NCBI RefSeq assembly: GCF_034258515.1
Contig: NZ_CP139438.1
Coordinates: 2,480,001 to 2,544,000 of the forward strand
Length of the DNA stretch: 64,000 nt
Origin: Pseudarthrobacter oxydans
GTDB taxonomy: Bacteria; Actinomycetota; Actinomycetes; Actinomycetales; Micrococcaceae
Direction: 5' to 3'
Made by a program: the position numbers and the translations under genes. Below are positions 17,959 to 28,500 of the stretch, one piece after another (positions within the stretch are counted from its first letter, which is position 1; each line of letters starts with the position of its first letter). The notes under the pieces are model-generated. The model made no database searches. It was not told the DNA's origin and was given only the letters and a program-made list of their open reading frames with translations.

Positions 17959-19080
17959 TTATACTCCTTGAACTCGAGTGCGAAAGCCTGCATACCAGCC
18001 CTCCGCGAGACGGCTGTAACGAAGACGTTCTGCATGCTGGCCGGCTGTCGCAATGTCCCCTTCAGCCAAAGCGTGCTCGGCCGCGACCAAATGCAGTTTG
18101 AAAGCATCGTACGGTCGCTGCTGGTGAATACTGGCCGACAGCTCGGCAATCTCCGCCGCCGCGGTGCCATCGAGCGGCAAGGCGCTCCACCCAAGCACCT
18201 GTTCGATCACTGAGTCGCTGAGCGCAACATCCAAGCTGGCGTGTGGCGATGGCGCTAGATCACCGACGAAGTAGGTTTCCCTCTTGAGGAGCGACTGAAA
18301 GCGCAGAGAGACTTCGGCGACGCGTTGGCTCTTGGTCTTTGTCATGGCACGCTCGAAGTGGTTGTAGTGGAAAGCAACGATGCCGCAAATGGCCTCAGCT
18401 GCAGGTCGATCGAAGGTACCTAGAATTCCCACCGCCTGGTCGTACTTGCCCTGATAGCCACCGCCGTCCTGCAGGTCATCGCGAACGCCGGACTCGGCGA
18501 GCCCCTCGCGTGCCAGGACGCCGTACAGGTAGTTCGCGAGACCATACAGATACCTGCCGGCAGAGAGGTAGCCCTTGGAGCGCATGATGAAGTCGTCAAT
18601 AGCCCGAAGGCTCAGCTCACCTCCGTCGATTAGGCGTTTCAGAGCATCATCCACGCTTTCAAGATGGTCGACGTCGGCAAGAGCAAACTCGAATTGGAAC
18701 GCCTGCACCACATCGCTCTTTGTGAGCGTTACGTCGACAACGCCACCGCGTTGCGCCGCCAAAAACTCAACAGCATTTGCGATCGAGGTCCCAGTGCCAT
18801 TAATGGCCACCGCGTCAGTATTGCGAATTACCCAATCTTCAGGCGAGGTAGCGCTGGTGAGAGTCAGCCGGGTCCTGCCACACTCCCGTCCCTTCAACAC
18901 AAGAACCGGCCTTCGCGTTGGATGTCCCTCGAATGCATGCACGCGGAGATCACGGTCGGTAAAAAAATCCACCCCGCACGTTGCGCAAGGGAACGTCGCT
19001 GGCAGCGGTTCTGCCACCGTGCCCGTACCTTCTTCAGTTGGCTCATGAAATTCCAAGTAACCGGTGTGCCAGAAACCCAT
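17959..19080 (-). CDS. C2H2 zinc-finger-containing protein, first gene of Hsp70 operon
   Basis: The 373-residue protein carries an N-terminal classic C2H2 finger: C32-x2-C35-x12-H48-x5-H53, with the hydrophobic Phe and Leu at the usual places ('CATCGVDFFTDRDLRVHAF'). A beta-rich middle (60-130) and a helical, TPR-like C-terminal half ('YLSAGRYLYGLANYLYGVLA', 'EHALAEGDIATAGQHAERL') follow. Genuine C2H2 fingers are uncommon in bacteria. It leads the four-gene operon with three bases to the next start. The ATG at 19080 is the only good start; no strong ribosome site is seen. The function is unknown; nucleic-acid or protein recognition is a guess. Confidence 0.78.
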   Translation of the reverse strand: MGFWHTGYLEFHEPTEEGTGTVAEPLPATFPCATCGVDFFTDRDLRVHAFEGHPTRRPVLVLKGRECGRTRLTLTSATSPEDWVIRNTDAVAINGTGTSIANAVEFLAAQRGGVVDVTLTKSDVVQAFQFEFALADVDHLESVDDALKRLIDGGELSLRAIDDFIMRSKGYLSAGRYLYGLANYLYGVLAREGLAESGVRDDLQDGGGYQGKYDQAVGILGTFDRPAAEAICGIVAFHYNHFERAMTKTKSQRVAEVSLRFQSLLKRETYFVGDLAPSPHASLDVALSDSVIEQVLGWSALPLDGTAAAEIAELSASIHQQRPYDAFKLHLVAAEHALAEGDIATAGQHAERLRYSRLAEGWYAGFRTRVQGV

Positions 19081-19526
19081 GACGCATCTACCTGCCGTCG
19101 GCCGAGATCGAATTTATGAGTCGGGCTGGCCGGTTAGAGGTTACGGGCACACGGCTACATGTAACAGCAGGTTCATTTCCATGAAGTTCCCTAATTCGCC
19201 CCAACGTTGAGCGCGCCCTTGCGGCGGATGTGCTAACCATCGTGTTTCCTTCCGACGAACCCCAAAACGTCGACCGGTCAAGGTTGGGCCGCTTGAGTTT
19301 TGCCGTGATCATATCGCTGTTCTGGGCCGCGTCGCGGAAGTGACGCCCCGTGTACGGTCCGGCCGTCAGGAGCGTTGCCTCCCGTCGGCGCGACCGCGTT
19401 TCGCATAACCTTAGACGCGCGGTTTAATTACGTAACGATTCATCGGCTGTAGACCTTCTCAAGACGGGATGGTGTCGACACGCGTCGTCAAGAAGTCCTG
19501 AAACTCAGCGGTGTCAACTGCCGGCT
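19081..19526. other. Promoter-side gap upstream of the Hsp70 operon
   Basis: This 446-base stretch has no supported gene. It should contain the promoter for the minus-strand operon and is bounded by the IS3 left end at 19527. Confidence 0.5.
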
Positions 19527-19580
19527 TGGGACTGCCCCCGGTTTTGTTGACTCCTTGACCTGCCCCAGGGATTGGTTACC
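19527..19580. repeat. IS3 element left terminal inverted repeat
   Basis: Near-perfect inverse of 20783-20835 over about 52 bases, with a few mismatches around the GGTTTTGTTGACT part. Confidence 0.9.
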
Positions 19581-19596
19581 ACGTGAAGAATGAGTC

Positions 19597-20736
19597 TCAG
19601 GCTGTTTGGGATGGGTTCTGGCAGTGTAGCTCGTGCTCGATCGGAGTCCGATAGTCGATCCCCGAATGGCGGCGCTGGCGGTTGTAGAGAATCTCGATGT
19701 AGTCGAAGATCGCGTTGGCCAGATCGGTACGGGTCTTCCAGCGTTTCCTGTTCAACAGCTCGATCTGCATGCTGGACCAAAAGGATTCCATCATCGCGTT
19801 GTCATAGCCGTCTCCGATCGTCCCAAACGAGGGCATCAGGCCGGCTGAGCGGATCTTGTTGGTGAAGGCCCAGGACGTGAACTGCACGCCGTGGTCGGCA
19901 TGGACAATACCGCCCGGGACGGGCCGCCGGTTTCTGATGGCCATGTCCAGGGCGTTGACGACCAGGGCAGAGTCCTGGCTGCTGTCGATCGACCAGCCCA
20001 AGATCCTGCGGCTGAAGGTGTCCATCAGTAGACCTTACCTTCCCTGGTGGGATGCTCGGTGATGTCCGTGACCCAGAGCTCGTTCGGCGACAGGCGGTGG
20101 AATTTGCGGCGCACAGGGTCATCGCTGGTTGCTATGCCTAGCAGCCGCTTGACCTTCGCCGGCCCGGGTAGGCCGGCAATTCCGGCCAGGCTCATCAGCT
20201 CCGCGACCAGATGCTCGCTAACGGTAACGTCCATGCCGCGTGTCAGCTCGGCATGGATCCGCCGGGAACCGTAGGTGCCGCGGCTGGCGGTGTGGACTTC
20301 CCGTATGAGCCCGGTCAGCCATTGCCGGCGCATCCGCGTCGGTGAGATAGGCCGGTTCCGGTACTTGTAGTATCCGGGACTGCTCACGCCCAGAAGCCGG
20401 CAACAGACCTTCGCGGGGAACCCGGCACCGGTAAGTTCTCCGATCACCGGGTGGATCCTTTTGGGTCCGGCCGGTCCTCACCGAGCAGCTTCGCTGCACG
20501 CTTGAGGATCTCCACTTCCGTTTCCAGCTGCCGGATCCGCTTCCGCGCTTTGGCCAGCTCGGTGCTCTCCGGCGTCGTCAGCCCTTGGCGTTCGCCACGG
20601 CCGATCTGGTCCTGACGGACCCAGTAGCAGGCCCCCTTCGCTGATGCCCAGTTCGATGGCAACCCGGCTTAGGGGTTTGCCGCCCGGACCAGGGCGACTG
20701 CCCGTGCACGGAATTCCGGTGGATAGGGTCTTGGCA
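19597..20736 (-). pseudogene. IS3-family transposase, orfA and orfB both frameshifted
   Basis: orfA starts at the ATG at 20736 ('MPRPYPPEFRARAVALVRA') and hits a stop after about 22 codons through loss of one base near 20678. A further shift near 20645 restores the coiled 'RQLETEVEILKRAAKLLGED' tail. orfB (from about 20489) keeps its HTH and first DDE aspartate ('WVTDITEHPTREGKVY'), then stops at 20025 where roughly ten bases appear lost. The remaining half carries 'HADHGVQFTS' (second Asp) and 'NAMMESFWSSMQIEL' (Glu). With all frames joined the protein would be an ordinary IS3 transposase. Confidence 0.88.
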
Positions 20737-20782
20737 TGTCTGAAAGCCTCTCAGCGAGAGCCGGAAACTCAAACCCTTTCGG

Positions 20783-20835
20783 GTAACCAATCCCTGGGGC
20801 AGGTCACGAAGTCAACAAAAGCCGGGGCAGTCCCA
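20783..20835. repeat. IS3 element right terminal inverted repeat
   Basis: Mate of the repeat at 19527-19580; it ends in GGGGCAGTCCCA. Confidence 0.9.
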
Positions 20836-21105
20836 TTCGGCCGCTCACGCATCTGGAACACGCTATACATCTACGACGGAGCCTGGCGACCCATGCACTT
20901 GGCGCTTTTGCCGTTGAGAACACTAAAAATCTCACGGCCCACGGCCCACGACGGCGAACTCGTCGTTTGCTGTCCAGAGTCTCGCAGGACATTATGGTGA
21001 GCGCACCAACAGCTTTCACGATCGCCTGCCGAGGAGACCAAATCCGATGCCACATACCTGCAAGCCATTTTCATCTTGCATTTCAGCGGTTGGCAGGCGT
21101 ATTAG

Positions 21106-23469
21106 ATGACTCGCTCGAATTTTGACGGCGCCCAGCCTGGCTCGCGGACAATCTCTCGCTCGATCCGAAAAGCGCCGCTAGATGTACTTTGGCACATGGG
21201 ACAAAGGGACCATAACGACCAGCAGTCGCGTGACGCGAACGAATGGTATTGGATAAATCGATTCGGTCACTCGCTAGTCGATCACTACAGTTCTGGGCTC
21301 ATGGGCCAGACCTCCTACTATGCGGGACCTCTGACAGAAGAGGAGATCGATCGCCTGACATCGGAGGACCTGGCAATGCTCGCTGGCTCCGCAAGCGTGG
21401 TGGCGCGCACGACAGCCGCAGGCAGCGCGGCGACTCCTTCAAGCTCGCTCGAAAAGCTAGTCTTCGACTCCGAACGAGACGTCCGCAGGGCAGCGGGTCA
21501 CAACCCCTCAACCCCCGCAGCGGTGATTCTGCGAATGCCTAGCCAAAACTCAGATGGCACGCAAAATGGTGAGGTCAGCGAGCATCGTCTTGAGTTTCTA
21601 TGGGCCGAACTCGAGTCTGTCCCAGTCGATCGAGAACTCGCTCTAAAAGTCGCAGACGGCCGCTACGAGGATTTGCATCGCGTTGCACTTGCCCGAAAGA
21701 AGTCAGTTTCTGTGGATATTCTTACGAGGCTTGCTGCCAGTTACAGTTTGCCACCAGAAGCGGCATTAGAACTTGCTGAGAACAATCACATACAAGTTCG
21801 CAGCTCATTGGCGGCGAATAACTTGGCTACGATTCCAACGGAAGTTCTCGTGGATCTTGCAGACGACGCCGCACCCGAAGTACGGGCAGCCGCAGCGACA
21901 AACTACAAACTGCCGGACGACGTGCTCCTGCGCCTGCTCGATGACGAAAGCGCCGAGGTCCGTCATGCGGTGATTGTTCACGGTCATTTAAGCTACGACG
22001 TTCAGCATGACCTGGACGGTGAGGATGAATCGCGCCGTAGTCTTCAAGAGCGTCTGCGGTCACACAAATGGTCCGGGTACGGGCGCTACCCGGAGGATGA
22101 TGGGGAGGAATCTCCTCGTGCAGCGTTCCTGCGCAAACTAGCTGGATCACCGTACGCGCTAACGCGTGCTGCAGTGGCCCAGAGTCCTGAAACACCTATC
22201 GACGTTCTCGAAGAACTCGCAGGCGACACCGAAGAAGAAGTCACTCGTGCCATTTCGTATGGGCTCGGATACGACACGGCCAACCGCTTCGTCGATGGGG
22301 GCTACAATTTCACCACGATTTGGTGGTACCGCCGGCGGTTGAGCAGGACAGAGTTTTCAAAACTTCTGAACTCTCCTATGGCTCTTCTCCGAGCCCTGGG
22401 AGCCGCTCGACATGAAGCCTTCCTTCAAGACGACCCCGAGGCGATGTCCAGGCTGGCACGAGACTCAGCTCCCATTGTCCGGGCTGCGGCGGCGACAAGC
22501 CCTTTCATTTCGTTTCTAGACCTCGTCGAATTGGCGAGTGACACGGAAGAAACCGTGCAGCAGGCCGCTTCGTCATCCATCATTGACTGGCTTAGACGGC
22601 AGCAGGAGCCGCATATCCCTTATGAACAGAGGGAACACTTCGAAAACAACTGGCTTGTCCGAATGGAATCGGTTCCAGATGGAGTTCCTGAGTTGCTTGG
22701 GAAGCCGAATTGGAACGAGTTACACATTGACCGTATTCCCGTAGGCTGGTTCGGGTGGTCTGTAGGAGACGAGGAGCTTGAGCTTCTGGCGAACTCCGGA
22801 AGCAGTGCCGTGCGCGCCGCGGTTGCCTCCTACCCTGGACCTCACGAGTCACGTTGCAGTTCGGCTCGCCTGACTCCGAAGGTGCTTGCTCTCCTGTTGA
22901 GGGACGAAGACAGCACTGTTCGCGAGCGCGCGCTCGGCAACACAGGCACGGCTGCTGTCAGCTTGGCTGCCTCCAGCGAAGCGCCAGCGGAAGCGCTGGT
23001 TCACTATGCGCGTTCGAGGAACCCTGACTTGCGCCGCGCGGTCGCGGCCAACCCGCTGACGCCGGGCCGTATTTTGGCGAACCTCGTGCGCGACACAGAG
23101 GACTCCGTCCGTGCGGCCGTTGCCGCAAACCTTGCTTCGCCGGGCGAAGCCCTCGTCGTCCTCGCTGGTGACCAGAGCGAGGAAGTTCTACTTGGGTTGC
23201 TGGCCAACGAGAATACTCCTCAGGCAATCCTTGAGCAGCTAGCCATCCGCCCGGCAGACTACGGGGAAGCCGAGCGGCATAGAAGGCTCGCCATAAACGC
23301 AAGTTCGCCCGCGCATGTCCTTGCCAGGATTGCATACAGTTGGTCGGGCGAAATTCGTGAACTAGTTGCAGGGAACCCGAACACGGCCGTCGGTACTCTG
23401 GAGATCCTGGCGTTCGATGAGAACCCGCGTGTGCGTGCTGCTGCGGAGCGTCGCCGCCAAAGAGATTGA
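21106..23469 (+). CDS. Leucine-rich-repeat-variant (LRV/HEAT-like) solenoid protein
   Basis: The 787-residue protein is built of repeating 24-30-residue helical units with the pattern 'AAN..TP...L..LA.D....VR.AVA', for example 'AAATNYKLPDDVLLRLLDD', 'AVAANPLTPGRILANLVRD' and 'VAGNPNTAVGTLEILAFDE'. These span about residues 95-780 and match the LRV family first seen beside nitrogen-fixation genes; I see no N-terminal four-cysteine cluster of the Azotobacter type. No enzymatic or membrane domain is present, so it is probably a protein-binding scaffold. The ATG at 21106 has no good ribosome site, and a later Met at 21196 is possible. Isolated between insertion sequences, its partners are unknown. 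Confidence 0.85.
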   Translation: MTRSNFDGAQPGSRTISRSIRKAPLDVLWHMGQRDHNDQQSRDANEWYWINRFGHSLVDHYSSGLMGQTSYYAGPLTEEEIDRLTSEDLAMLAGSASVVARTTAAGSAATPSSSLEKLVFDSERDVRRAAGHNPSTPAAVILRMPSQNSDGTQNGEVSEHRLEFLWAELESVPVDRELALKVADGRYEDLHRVALARKKSVSVDILTRLAASYSLPPEAALELAENNHIQVRSSLAANNLATIPTEVLVDLADDAAPEVRAAAATNYKLPDDVLLRLLDDESAEVRHAVIVHGHLSYDVQHDLDGEDESRRSLQERLRSHKWSGYGRYPEDDGEESPRAAFLRKLAGSPYALTRAAVAQSPETPIDVLEELAGDTEEEVTRAISYGLGYDTANRFVDGGYNFTTIWWYRRRLSRTEFSKLLNSPMALLRALGAARHEAFLQDDPEAMSRLARDSAPIVRAAAATSPFISFLDLVELASDTEETVQQAASSSIIDWLRRQQEPHIPYEQREHFENNWLVRMESVPDGVPELLGKPNWNELHIDRIPVGWFGWSVGDEELELLANSGSSAVRAAVASYPGPHESRCSSARLTPKVLALLLRDEDSTVRERALGNTGTAAVSLAASSEAPAEALVHYARSRNPDLRRAVAANPLTPGRILANLVRDTEDSVRAAVAANLASPGEALVVLAGDQSEEVLLGLLANENTPQAILEQLAIRPADYGEAERHRRLAINASSPAHVLARIAYSWSGEIRELVAGNPNTAVGTLEILAFDENPRVRAAAERRRQRD

Positions 23470-23668
23470 AGGTGTTTGAGACCTGGTCAATGCCATGTGA
23501 TTTACTTGCTTCATTCGCGGAACCCTACCCAGTAACCGGCGAAGCGCAGCGACCGATCAGGAACACGGAATGCTATCGGTCATCTCGAGCGGGTTCACGA
23601 CGCTCCCAATAAGCTCAGGTTGTGCCCGTGAAGGCTAGACCTGCTTTCGAGAACCGCTGTCTGCGGTG

Positions 23669-23676
23669 TCCAAAGG
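23669..23676. repeat. 8-bp target-site duplication, left copy (ISL3)
   Basis: TCCAAAGG, identical to 25124-25131, directly flanks the ISL3 inverted repeats. Confidence 0.95.
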
Positions 23677-25123
23677 GGCTCTTCACGGTTCGTGGTGAAC
23701 GTTCTGCCGTGAGGGATGTTCATGCCGCTGTTCTGGCGGCACTGCGCAACAGGATACGCGTTTTGTAGTTGCGTGCGTTGGTGAATCCCCGGCCAGTCCT
23801 TTTTATGTGTTTGATCGCGGTGTTGTTGGCTTCCACTTTCGCGGTTGTCGCACCGGTGACAATGAGGACTTCGATCTCTTTCCACCACCTGCAGACCGTG
23901 CGCCAGAGCCGGTTCGTCTCCGGCTGCGCGGCTCGCTCGACCAGGACCTGCAACCGGTCTTTCGCGGCGGCTGCGTCGGCAAGAGAGCCGGTAGTCAGCA
24001 GGGCCCGGAGCTGTTCCTTGACAAGCCACGCTGCCTGCAATTTCCCGGTGGCATCGTCGGTTGCGAACACGGTGCTGAGCCTGTCCCGTGCCCGGTCCGA
24101 GAGTGTGTCCCCGGCGCGCAGGAGCAGTCGCCGGTTGGCCCAGACCGGGTCAACGGAGCGCCCCCGCCGACCATGGGTCTGCTGGGTGAGTCGTTGACGG
24201 ACTTCGGTGAGCATGTCGTTGCCGAGCTTGACCAGGTGGAACGCGTCGACCGAGACAGCGGTGCGTGGCAGCCACATCCGCAGGGCCTTGCGGAACGCCG
24301 CCGAGGGGTCGATGGCAACGACCTGCACGCCCAGGCGCCACTGAAGCGGACGGGCGAACAGCCAGTCCCCGACGCCCTCACTGTCGCGGCCATCCACGAT
24401 GCCAAGGACTTGTCCGGTGTCGAGATCGACAATGGTGGTCATCCAGGGTTCGTAGCGTTTCCAGGCCTTGGTGGCGGGGTCGCGGAAGAACCGCACGGAC
24501 CGGTAGCGGTGTTCATCGATGCCGAGCATCCGCGGGGCCAGGGCATCTACATCAGGCAGCGTCAGCGCCGCCGAATCCAGAGCCCGCTGGACCAGCCACC
24601 ACGAGACACCGAACGAAGCGGCGGCCTCCGCGGCGGCCCTGCCGGAGCCGATGACGGCAGCCACCAGGGCCTCACGGAGCCGGCGGGTGGACCGTGCCCG
24701 GCGCGGGACCTGGGTGGTCTCTTCAGTGAATGTCCGGCGGGGGCACAGGTACTCATCGCAGAAGAATCTCCGCTTGGCCCAGACTACTTCGACCGGCCCG
24801 GCGACAGGAATGTCCCGCAACCGTTGTGGCCGACGGGAATGAGCCCGGGTGCTGATCACGCCACACGACGGGCAACCGGCCTCTGTGGTGGCCACGACCC
24901 GGATCCGCCGCTGGCCGAAGGAGAGGACCTCGGTGCCGGTGACTCGGTAGTCGGGCAGGTTGAAAATGGCGGTGGCAGCATCGGGGCGCGGCGAAGTAGG
25001 CTCGATCAAGGCTCGTAGCTCCTGACTCTTGATGAATGCGTAGAGAACATCCATCACAGCAGGGCTACGAGCCCTTCAGCTTTCAAGACACGGAACCCGT
25101 TTCACCACCAACCGCGAAGAGCC
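23677..25123 (-). mobile_element. Intact ISL3-family insertion sequence
   Basis: This 1447-bp element is bounded by inverted repeats of about 24 bp (23677-23700, GGCTCTTCACGGTTCGTGG, against 25100-25123) and by a perfect 8-bp duplication TCCAAAGG on both sides, the length ISL3 elements make. With the intact transposase this indicates a relatively recent insertion. Confidence 0.96.
23720..25057 (-). CDS. ISL3-family transposase
   Basis: The 445-residue transposase has an N-terminal zinc-binding/HTH region ('CPSCGVISTRAHS' near residue 60, 'CDEYLCPRRTF' near 100) and a DDE catalytic core: 'LGIDEHRYRSVRFFRD' (first Asp, about 199), 'VVAIDPSAAFRKAL' (second Asp, about 250) and a C-terminal acidic residue in 'AKVEANNTAIKHIKRTGRGF' (about 415). 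No frameshift or truncation is seen, and it fills the element between the inverted repeats, so it is presumably active. It moves the element by cut-and-paste and leaves 8-bp duplications. Confidence 0.96.
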   Translation of the reverse strand: MMDVLYAFIKSQELRALIEPTSPRPDAATAIFNLPDYRVTGTEVLSFGQRRIRVVATTEAGCPSCGVISTRAHSRRPQRLRDIPVAGPVEVVWAKRRFFCDEYLCPRRTFTEETTQVPRRARSTRRLREALVAAVIGSGRAAAEAAASFGVSWWLVQRALDSAALTLPDVDALAPRMLGIDEHRYRSVRFFRDPATKAWKRYEPWMTTIVDLDTGQVLGIVDGRDSEGVGDWLFARPLQWRLGVQVVAIDPSAAFRKALRMWLPRTAVSVDAFHLVKLGNDMLTEVRQRLTQQTHGRRGRSVDPVWANRRLLLRAGDTLSDRARDRLSTVFATDDATGKLQAAWLVKEQLRALLTTGSLADAAAAKDRLQVLVERAAQPETNRLWRTVCRWWKEIEVLIVTGATTAKVEANNTAIKHIKRTGRGFTNARNYKTRILLRSAARTAA

Positions 25124-25131
25124 TCCAAAGG
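25124..25131. repeat. 8-bp target-site duplication, right copy (ISL3)
   Basis: TCCAAAGG, the match of 23669-23676. Confidence 0.95.
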
Positions 25132-25186
25132 CTCGATTGAGGGGCGCCACGTACTCGCGCAGCTTCGACCTCAGCGAGCATGAGGA

Positions 25187-25510
25187 GGGGACTGCCCCGG
25201 CTTTTGTTGACTCGGGGTCGTAGGCCGCTTTGAGCGCGGTCCGGTTGATTGTTTCATATTCGATGGGCGTGAGTTTTCCCAGCCGTCTTTGCCGTCGCCG
25301 GCGGTGGTAAGTCCGCTCGATCCACGTTGTGATGGACAGCCGGAGGTCCTGCCTGGTGAGCCACCGCTGACGGTCCAAAACGTTCTTCTGCAGCAGCGAG
25401 AAGAACGATTCCACTGCGGCGTTGTCCGCGCATGCACCGACCCTTCCCATGGATCCGGTGAGGCCTCGGTAGCGGAGCGTTTGGACGAAGCGGCGGGACC
25501 GGAACTGTCA
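25187..25510 (-). pseudogene. IS3-family transposase fragment (C-terminal end plus terminal repeat)
   Basis: The minus strand encodes about 100 residues of an IS3 orfB end: 'FVQTLRYRGLTGSMGRV', 'GACADNAAVESFFSLLQKNV' (with the catalytic Glu) and 'RRRRQRRLGKLTPIEYETIN'. It opens abruptly after a stop near 25506 and ends at a terminal repeat GGGACTGCCCCGGCTTTTG (from 25188) that matches the ends of the IS3 element at 19527. The 5' part of the element is missing. It lies 56 bases right of the ISL3 duplication. Confidence 0.85.
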
Positions 25511-25588
25511 ATCAGATCTTCCGTACTCGGTCAGTTTAAAGTTGCCGCTTACAAACGGTGGACTTGGCCATCCTGCTCAGGTGTCGTC

Positions 25589-28500
25589 CTAGGCTAACGC
25601 GTCTTCCTCGTGTCGCAACTCCAGGGTGAGTTGATCGGCAGCGGCGAACTCGCGTACTCGTAGTTGAACGGTCCGCTTGCGTATGACGTCTTCCGATTTT
25701 GATGAGGCAAGTGTCCCGAATGGGTCTTGAACGGCTCTCACGAAGGGTGGGGCGTTTTCGAGATCCGCGCGAAGGTTGCCGACGAGGTAGAGCCAGAAGT
25801 GACTTCTTAGTTCGCCCCCGGCCGTCTTCCACTCGTTCCAACTCATGGCTTGAACTTGCGCGTCGACTCCGGACGACTTCAGCTCAATCATTCGATCGAT
25901 GGAACCACCCTTGACGGTCAGAACGTCGAAGCCGGGGTAGAGCTCGCTGATGCCCTGCTCAGCGAGCTGGTCAAACACTTGCTCGACCACGGTGGACTGT
26001 TCGATAGCGGCTACGATCATCTCCGGCGAGCTGACGTCGACGATGAGCACGTCCGCATTCTCAGAGGACGTCTCTCCTGGGAGTACGACGGTCTTCTGCC
26101 CGACGAATCGTCGCTCCTCAAATGCGAAGGTTATACGCATGCCAAGTCGGTCAAGTTCGTTCAGGTCGGTGCCGGCGGCTGCCCTGGGCGTGCCTGAAGA
26201 ATCACCCCCTTGGTCGCCATGTCCGTGACCTGCGGCTCCGAATTGACCGTTCCTTCCTGTGGTCTCGTGTTTGGGACCTGCTCCCTCGATGCGGATGACT
26301 TCTCCATCTATAAGGAGGTCCTCATAGCGGTGCAGCGGAATACGCGGAGCGGCACGGGTCGCAGCGGGAGGGGTTCGGTCTGGGTTCCCGGTGGCCGCTT
26401 CTGTTGACTCGCCGTCTGTCGTGTCGAGCTCGTTCCCTTCTGTGCGGTTTGCCAGTTGATCGACCTGATAAGCGGCGCGTCCGAGATCGACAAGGTCTTG
26501 CTGCACCTCCTCCAGCTTCTCCGCGGCGCCGGCCAGATCGAGTAGTTGCTGTCGCTGCGCAGGGTTCGCGTTGATGAACGATAAGAAGGTCTCTACAGTG
26601 TTGACCTCCAAGGTCTCTGCGAGCGCCATAGCCAAGGTATGAGCGTCCTCCGCTATTGGAGGCCACGCAGGGCCTGACCACACGGCGAATCCCTTGAATC
26701 CCGAGTCCTCCGAGCGGCGCACGTAGTACGTCCGCTGCGGAATCTGACCGAGGTTCTGACCGCGGAATGAACAGCTCAGACTGAGCGAATCCACGGGTTC
26801 CAACTTCTCAGCGAATTCGGTCAAAGCCCGACGGTCGGCCCCACTCCGGTCAGCTCGATCGGCACTGAGGCGAGCGAGTAGCGGTGCGACCAAGTCTCGG
26901 AGTCCCTGGCGCAAAGTACCGAGGTCGGATGCTTCAAGAGCCGTCTCGCCCGGCATCACCGACCACTCCAACGCGCTCTCAAGGAGCGGGGTTCCGAAGA
27001 GCTCGCGGAGCGGACGAAGCGCTCCCGGCTCGGCCTCAAGAACGAACAACGGTACCTTGTCCTGCACACCGCTCCGTTCTCGGCTGCCAGACACCGATGC
27101 GTACACGACGTCTCGGGCGGCGAGGAACTCGTACCCGGCCGCGGTGCGCGCGGCAAGCGGGGTGCCACTGAGTGGCGCCCCGCTATTCACCGTGCTGCCG
27201 ACCAGGAGTTCGAACATTTGGCGGTAGATCGGCCGCAATTCCGAGCGCAGTGCCTGGTCGGTGATGCCCGACGGGTAGATGTGCGAAATGCGTACGCAGA
27301 GATCGTGTGCATCCTCGACGGTGAACGCGGCCGGAGTCAGCTCGCCGCGGACTTGTAGTTCGTCGAGGCAAGCGCGGAGTGTCGAGTTCGGCACCCCCGT
27401 CGGTTGTTTGAGGACAGGAAGGTAGTCGTCGGCGTCGCGCCCACTGCGGCCCAGGCGACGAACGAGCTCCTCGGATCGACGCCACGTTTGGTTTGGACGC
27501 CGCGGGCCATGGCTTGTGGGGCAAATCGCGTGGTGACGAAGTCGGTAGAGCCATAGGTCCGGGCCAGCATTGACGAGTTCTTCCGACGTTGCTCGCGAAG
27601 GAGGCGTCCTTGACGACGGCTGTTTGCCGGCTCGGACGAATGCCAACTCAGCCTGGGTGTGGCGGGCGTAGGTGGTCCAGTTGCGAACGAGGTGGTCGAG
27701 CAGTTCCTCGGCCACGTCGTTGTCCCTGCGGAGGGCGACCCTGGCGATCTCGTCGAGCCGATCAAGGTTGTGAACCTGGTAGAGATAGTGGTCCGTCGGC
27801 TCCCACCGTGGATCAGACGAGAGTTCGCCGATGAGATCTGCTTGGTATTCGGACCATACGTTGTCCAGGCCTGAGAATGCCCAGCCACCGGGGAGGCCGA
27901 GACCCTTCGTGTTCGTCCACCCGGTCCCGCTGTCATCGACGTCGTGAAAGTGGATCAGTCTCAAGCCTCGACTGACTCCGAGCCAGGCGAAAAAGTTGCG
28001 CCACCGATCGTCGACGGTTGTCTCCAGGGCTTCGTCGGTGTCGTCATCGAGGTCGACTTCTCCCTCGTCGGGATCGACTGTTGCATCACTCGCGTCGTCT
28101 TCCACGTTGACGCCGATGGTGGACGAGAACTCGGCGAACACGTCAGGCGATGCAAGGAATCGGATTTGCATGACCTCGCCCGCAGCGGCCATCGCTTCAA
28201 CGATGGTCTCGACCGAGTCATCTCCAACCCAGTCGCTTCCGAAGTAGACCTGATGGGCCGGTGCCCAGGTCAGCTCGCCGGTGGCATCGGCTCGACACGG
28301 AACGTCAAGGCGGCTGAGATTGAAGAACGCTCGGTCCGAGCCAAGCCGCCCCATGGGGAGGGGCTGGTCGGGTTTGGTGGTTTTTCCGGCCAACCGACAG
28401 ATCGTGGCGAGTGCTTCGATGGTGCGGTTTGACTCCCGCAACTCGGCATCGGCGGCCGTGCGCGTGAGTCCGGGGAGGACTGCGGCGCGCATGACTTCCT

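Larger units (their letters stand above)
19527..20835 (-). mobile_element. Decayed IS3-family insertion sequence
   Basis: A 1309-bp element with terminal inverted repeats of about 52 bp (19527-19580 and 20783-20835) that start TGGGACTGCCCC and end in its complement, giving the usual TG...CA ends. The transposase reading frames inside are broken in at least three places, so it cannot move by itself. No clear 3-4 bp target duplication flanks it, which suggests age or rearrangement. Confidence 0.9.

Noticed and set aside
23807..25018. Long plus-strand open frame inside the ISL3 element
   Set aside because: It is the antisense shadow of the intact transposase, an effect of high GC.
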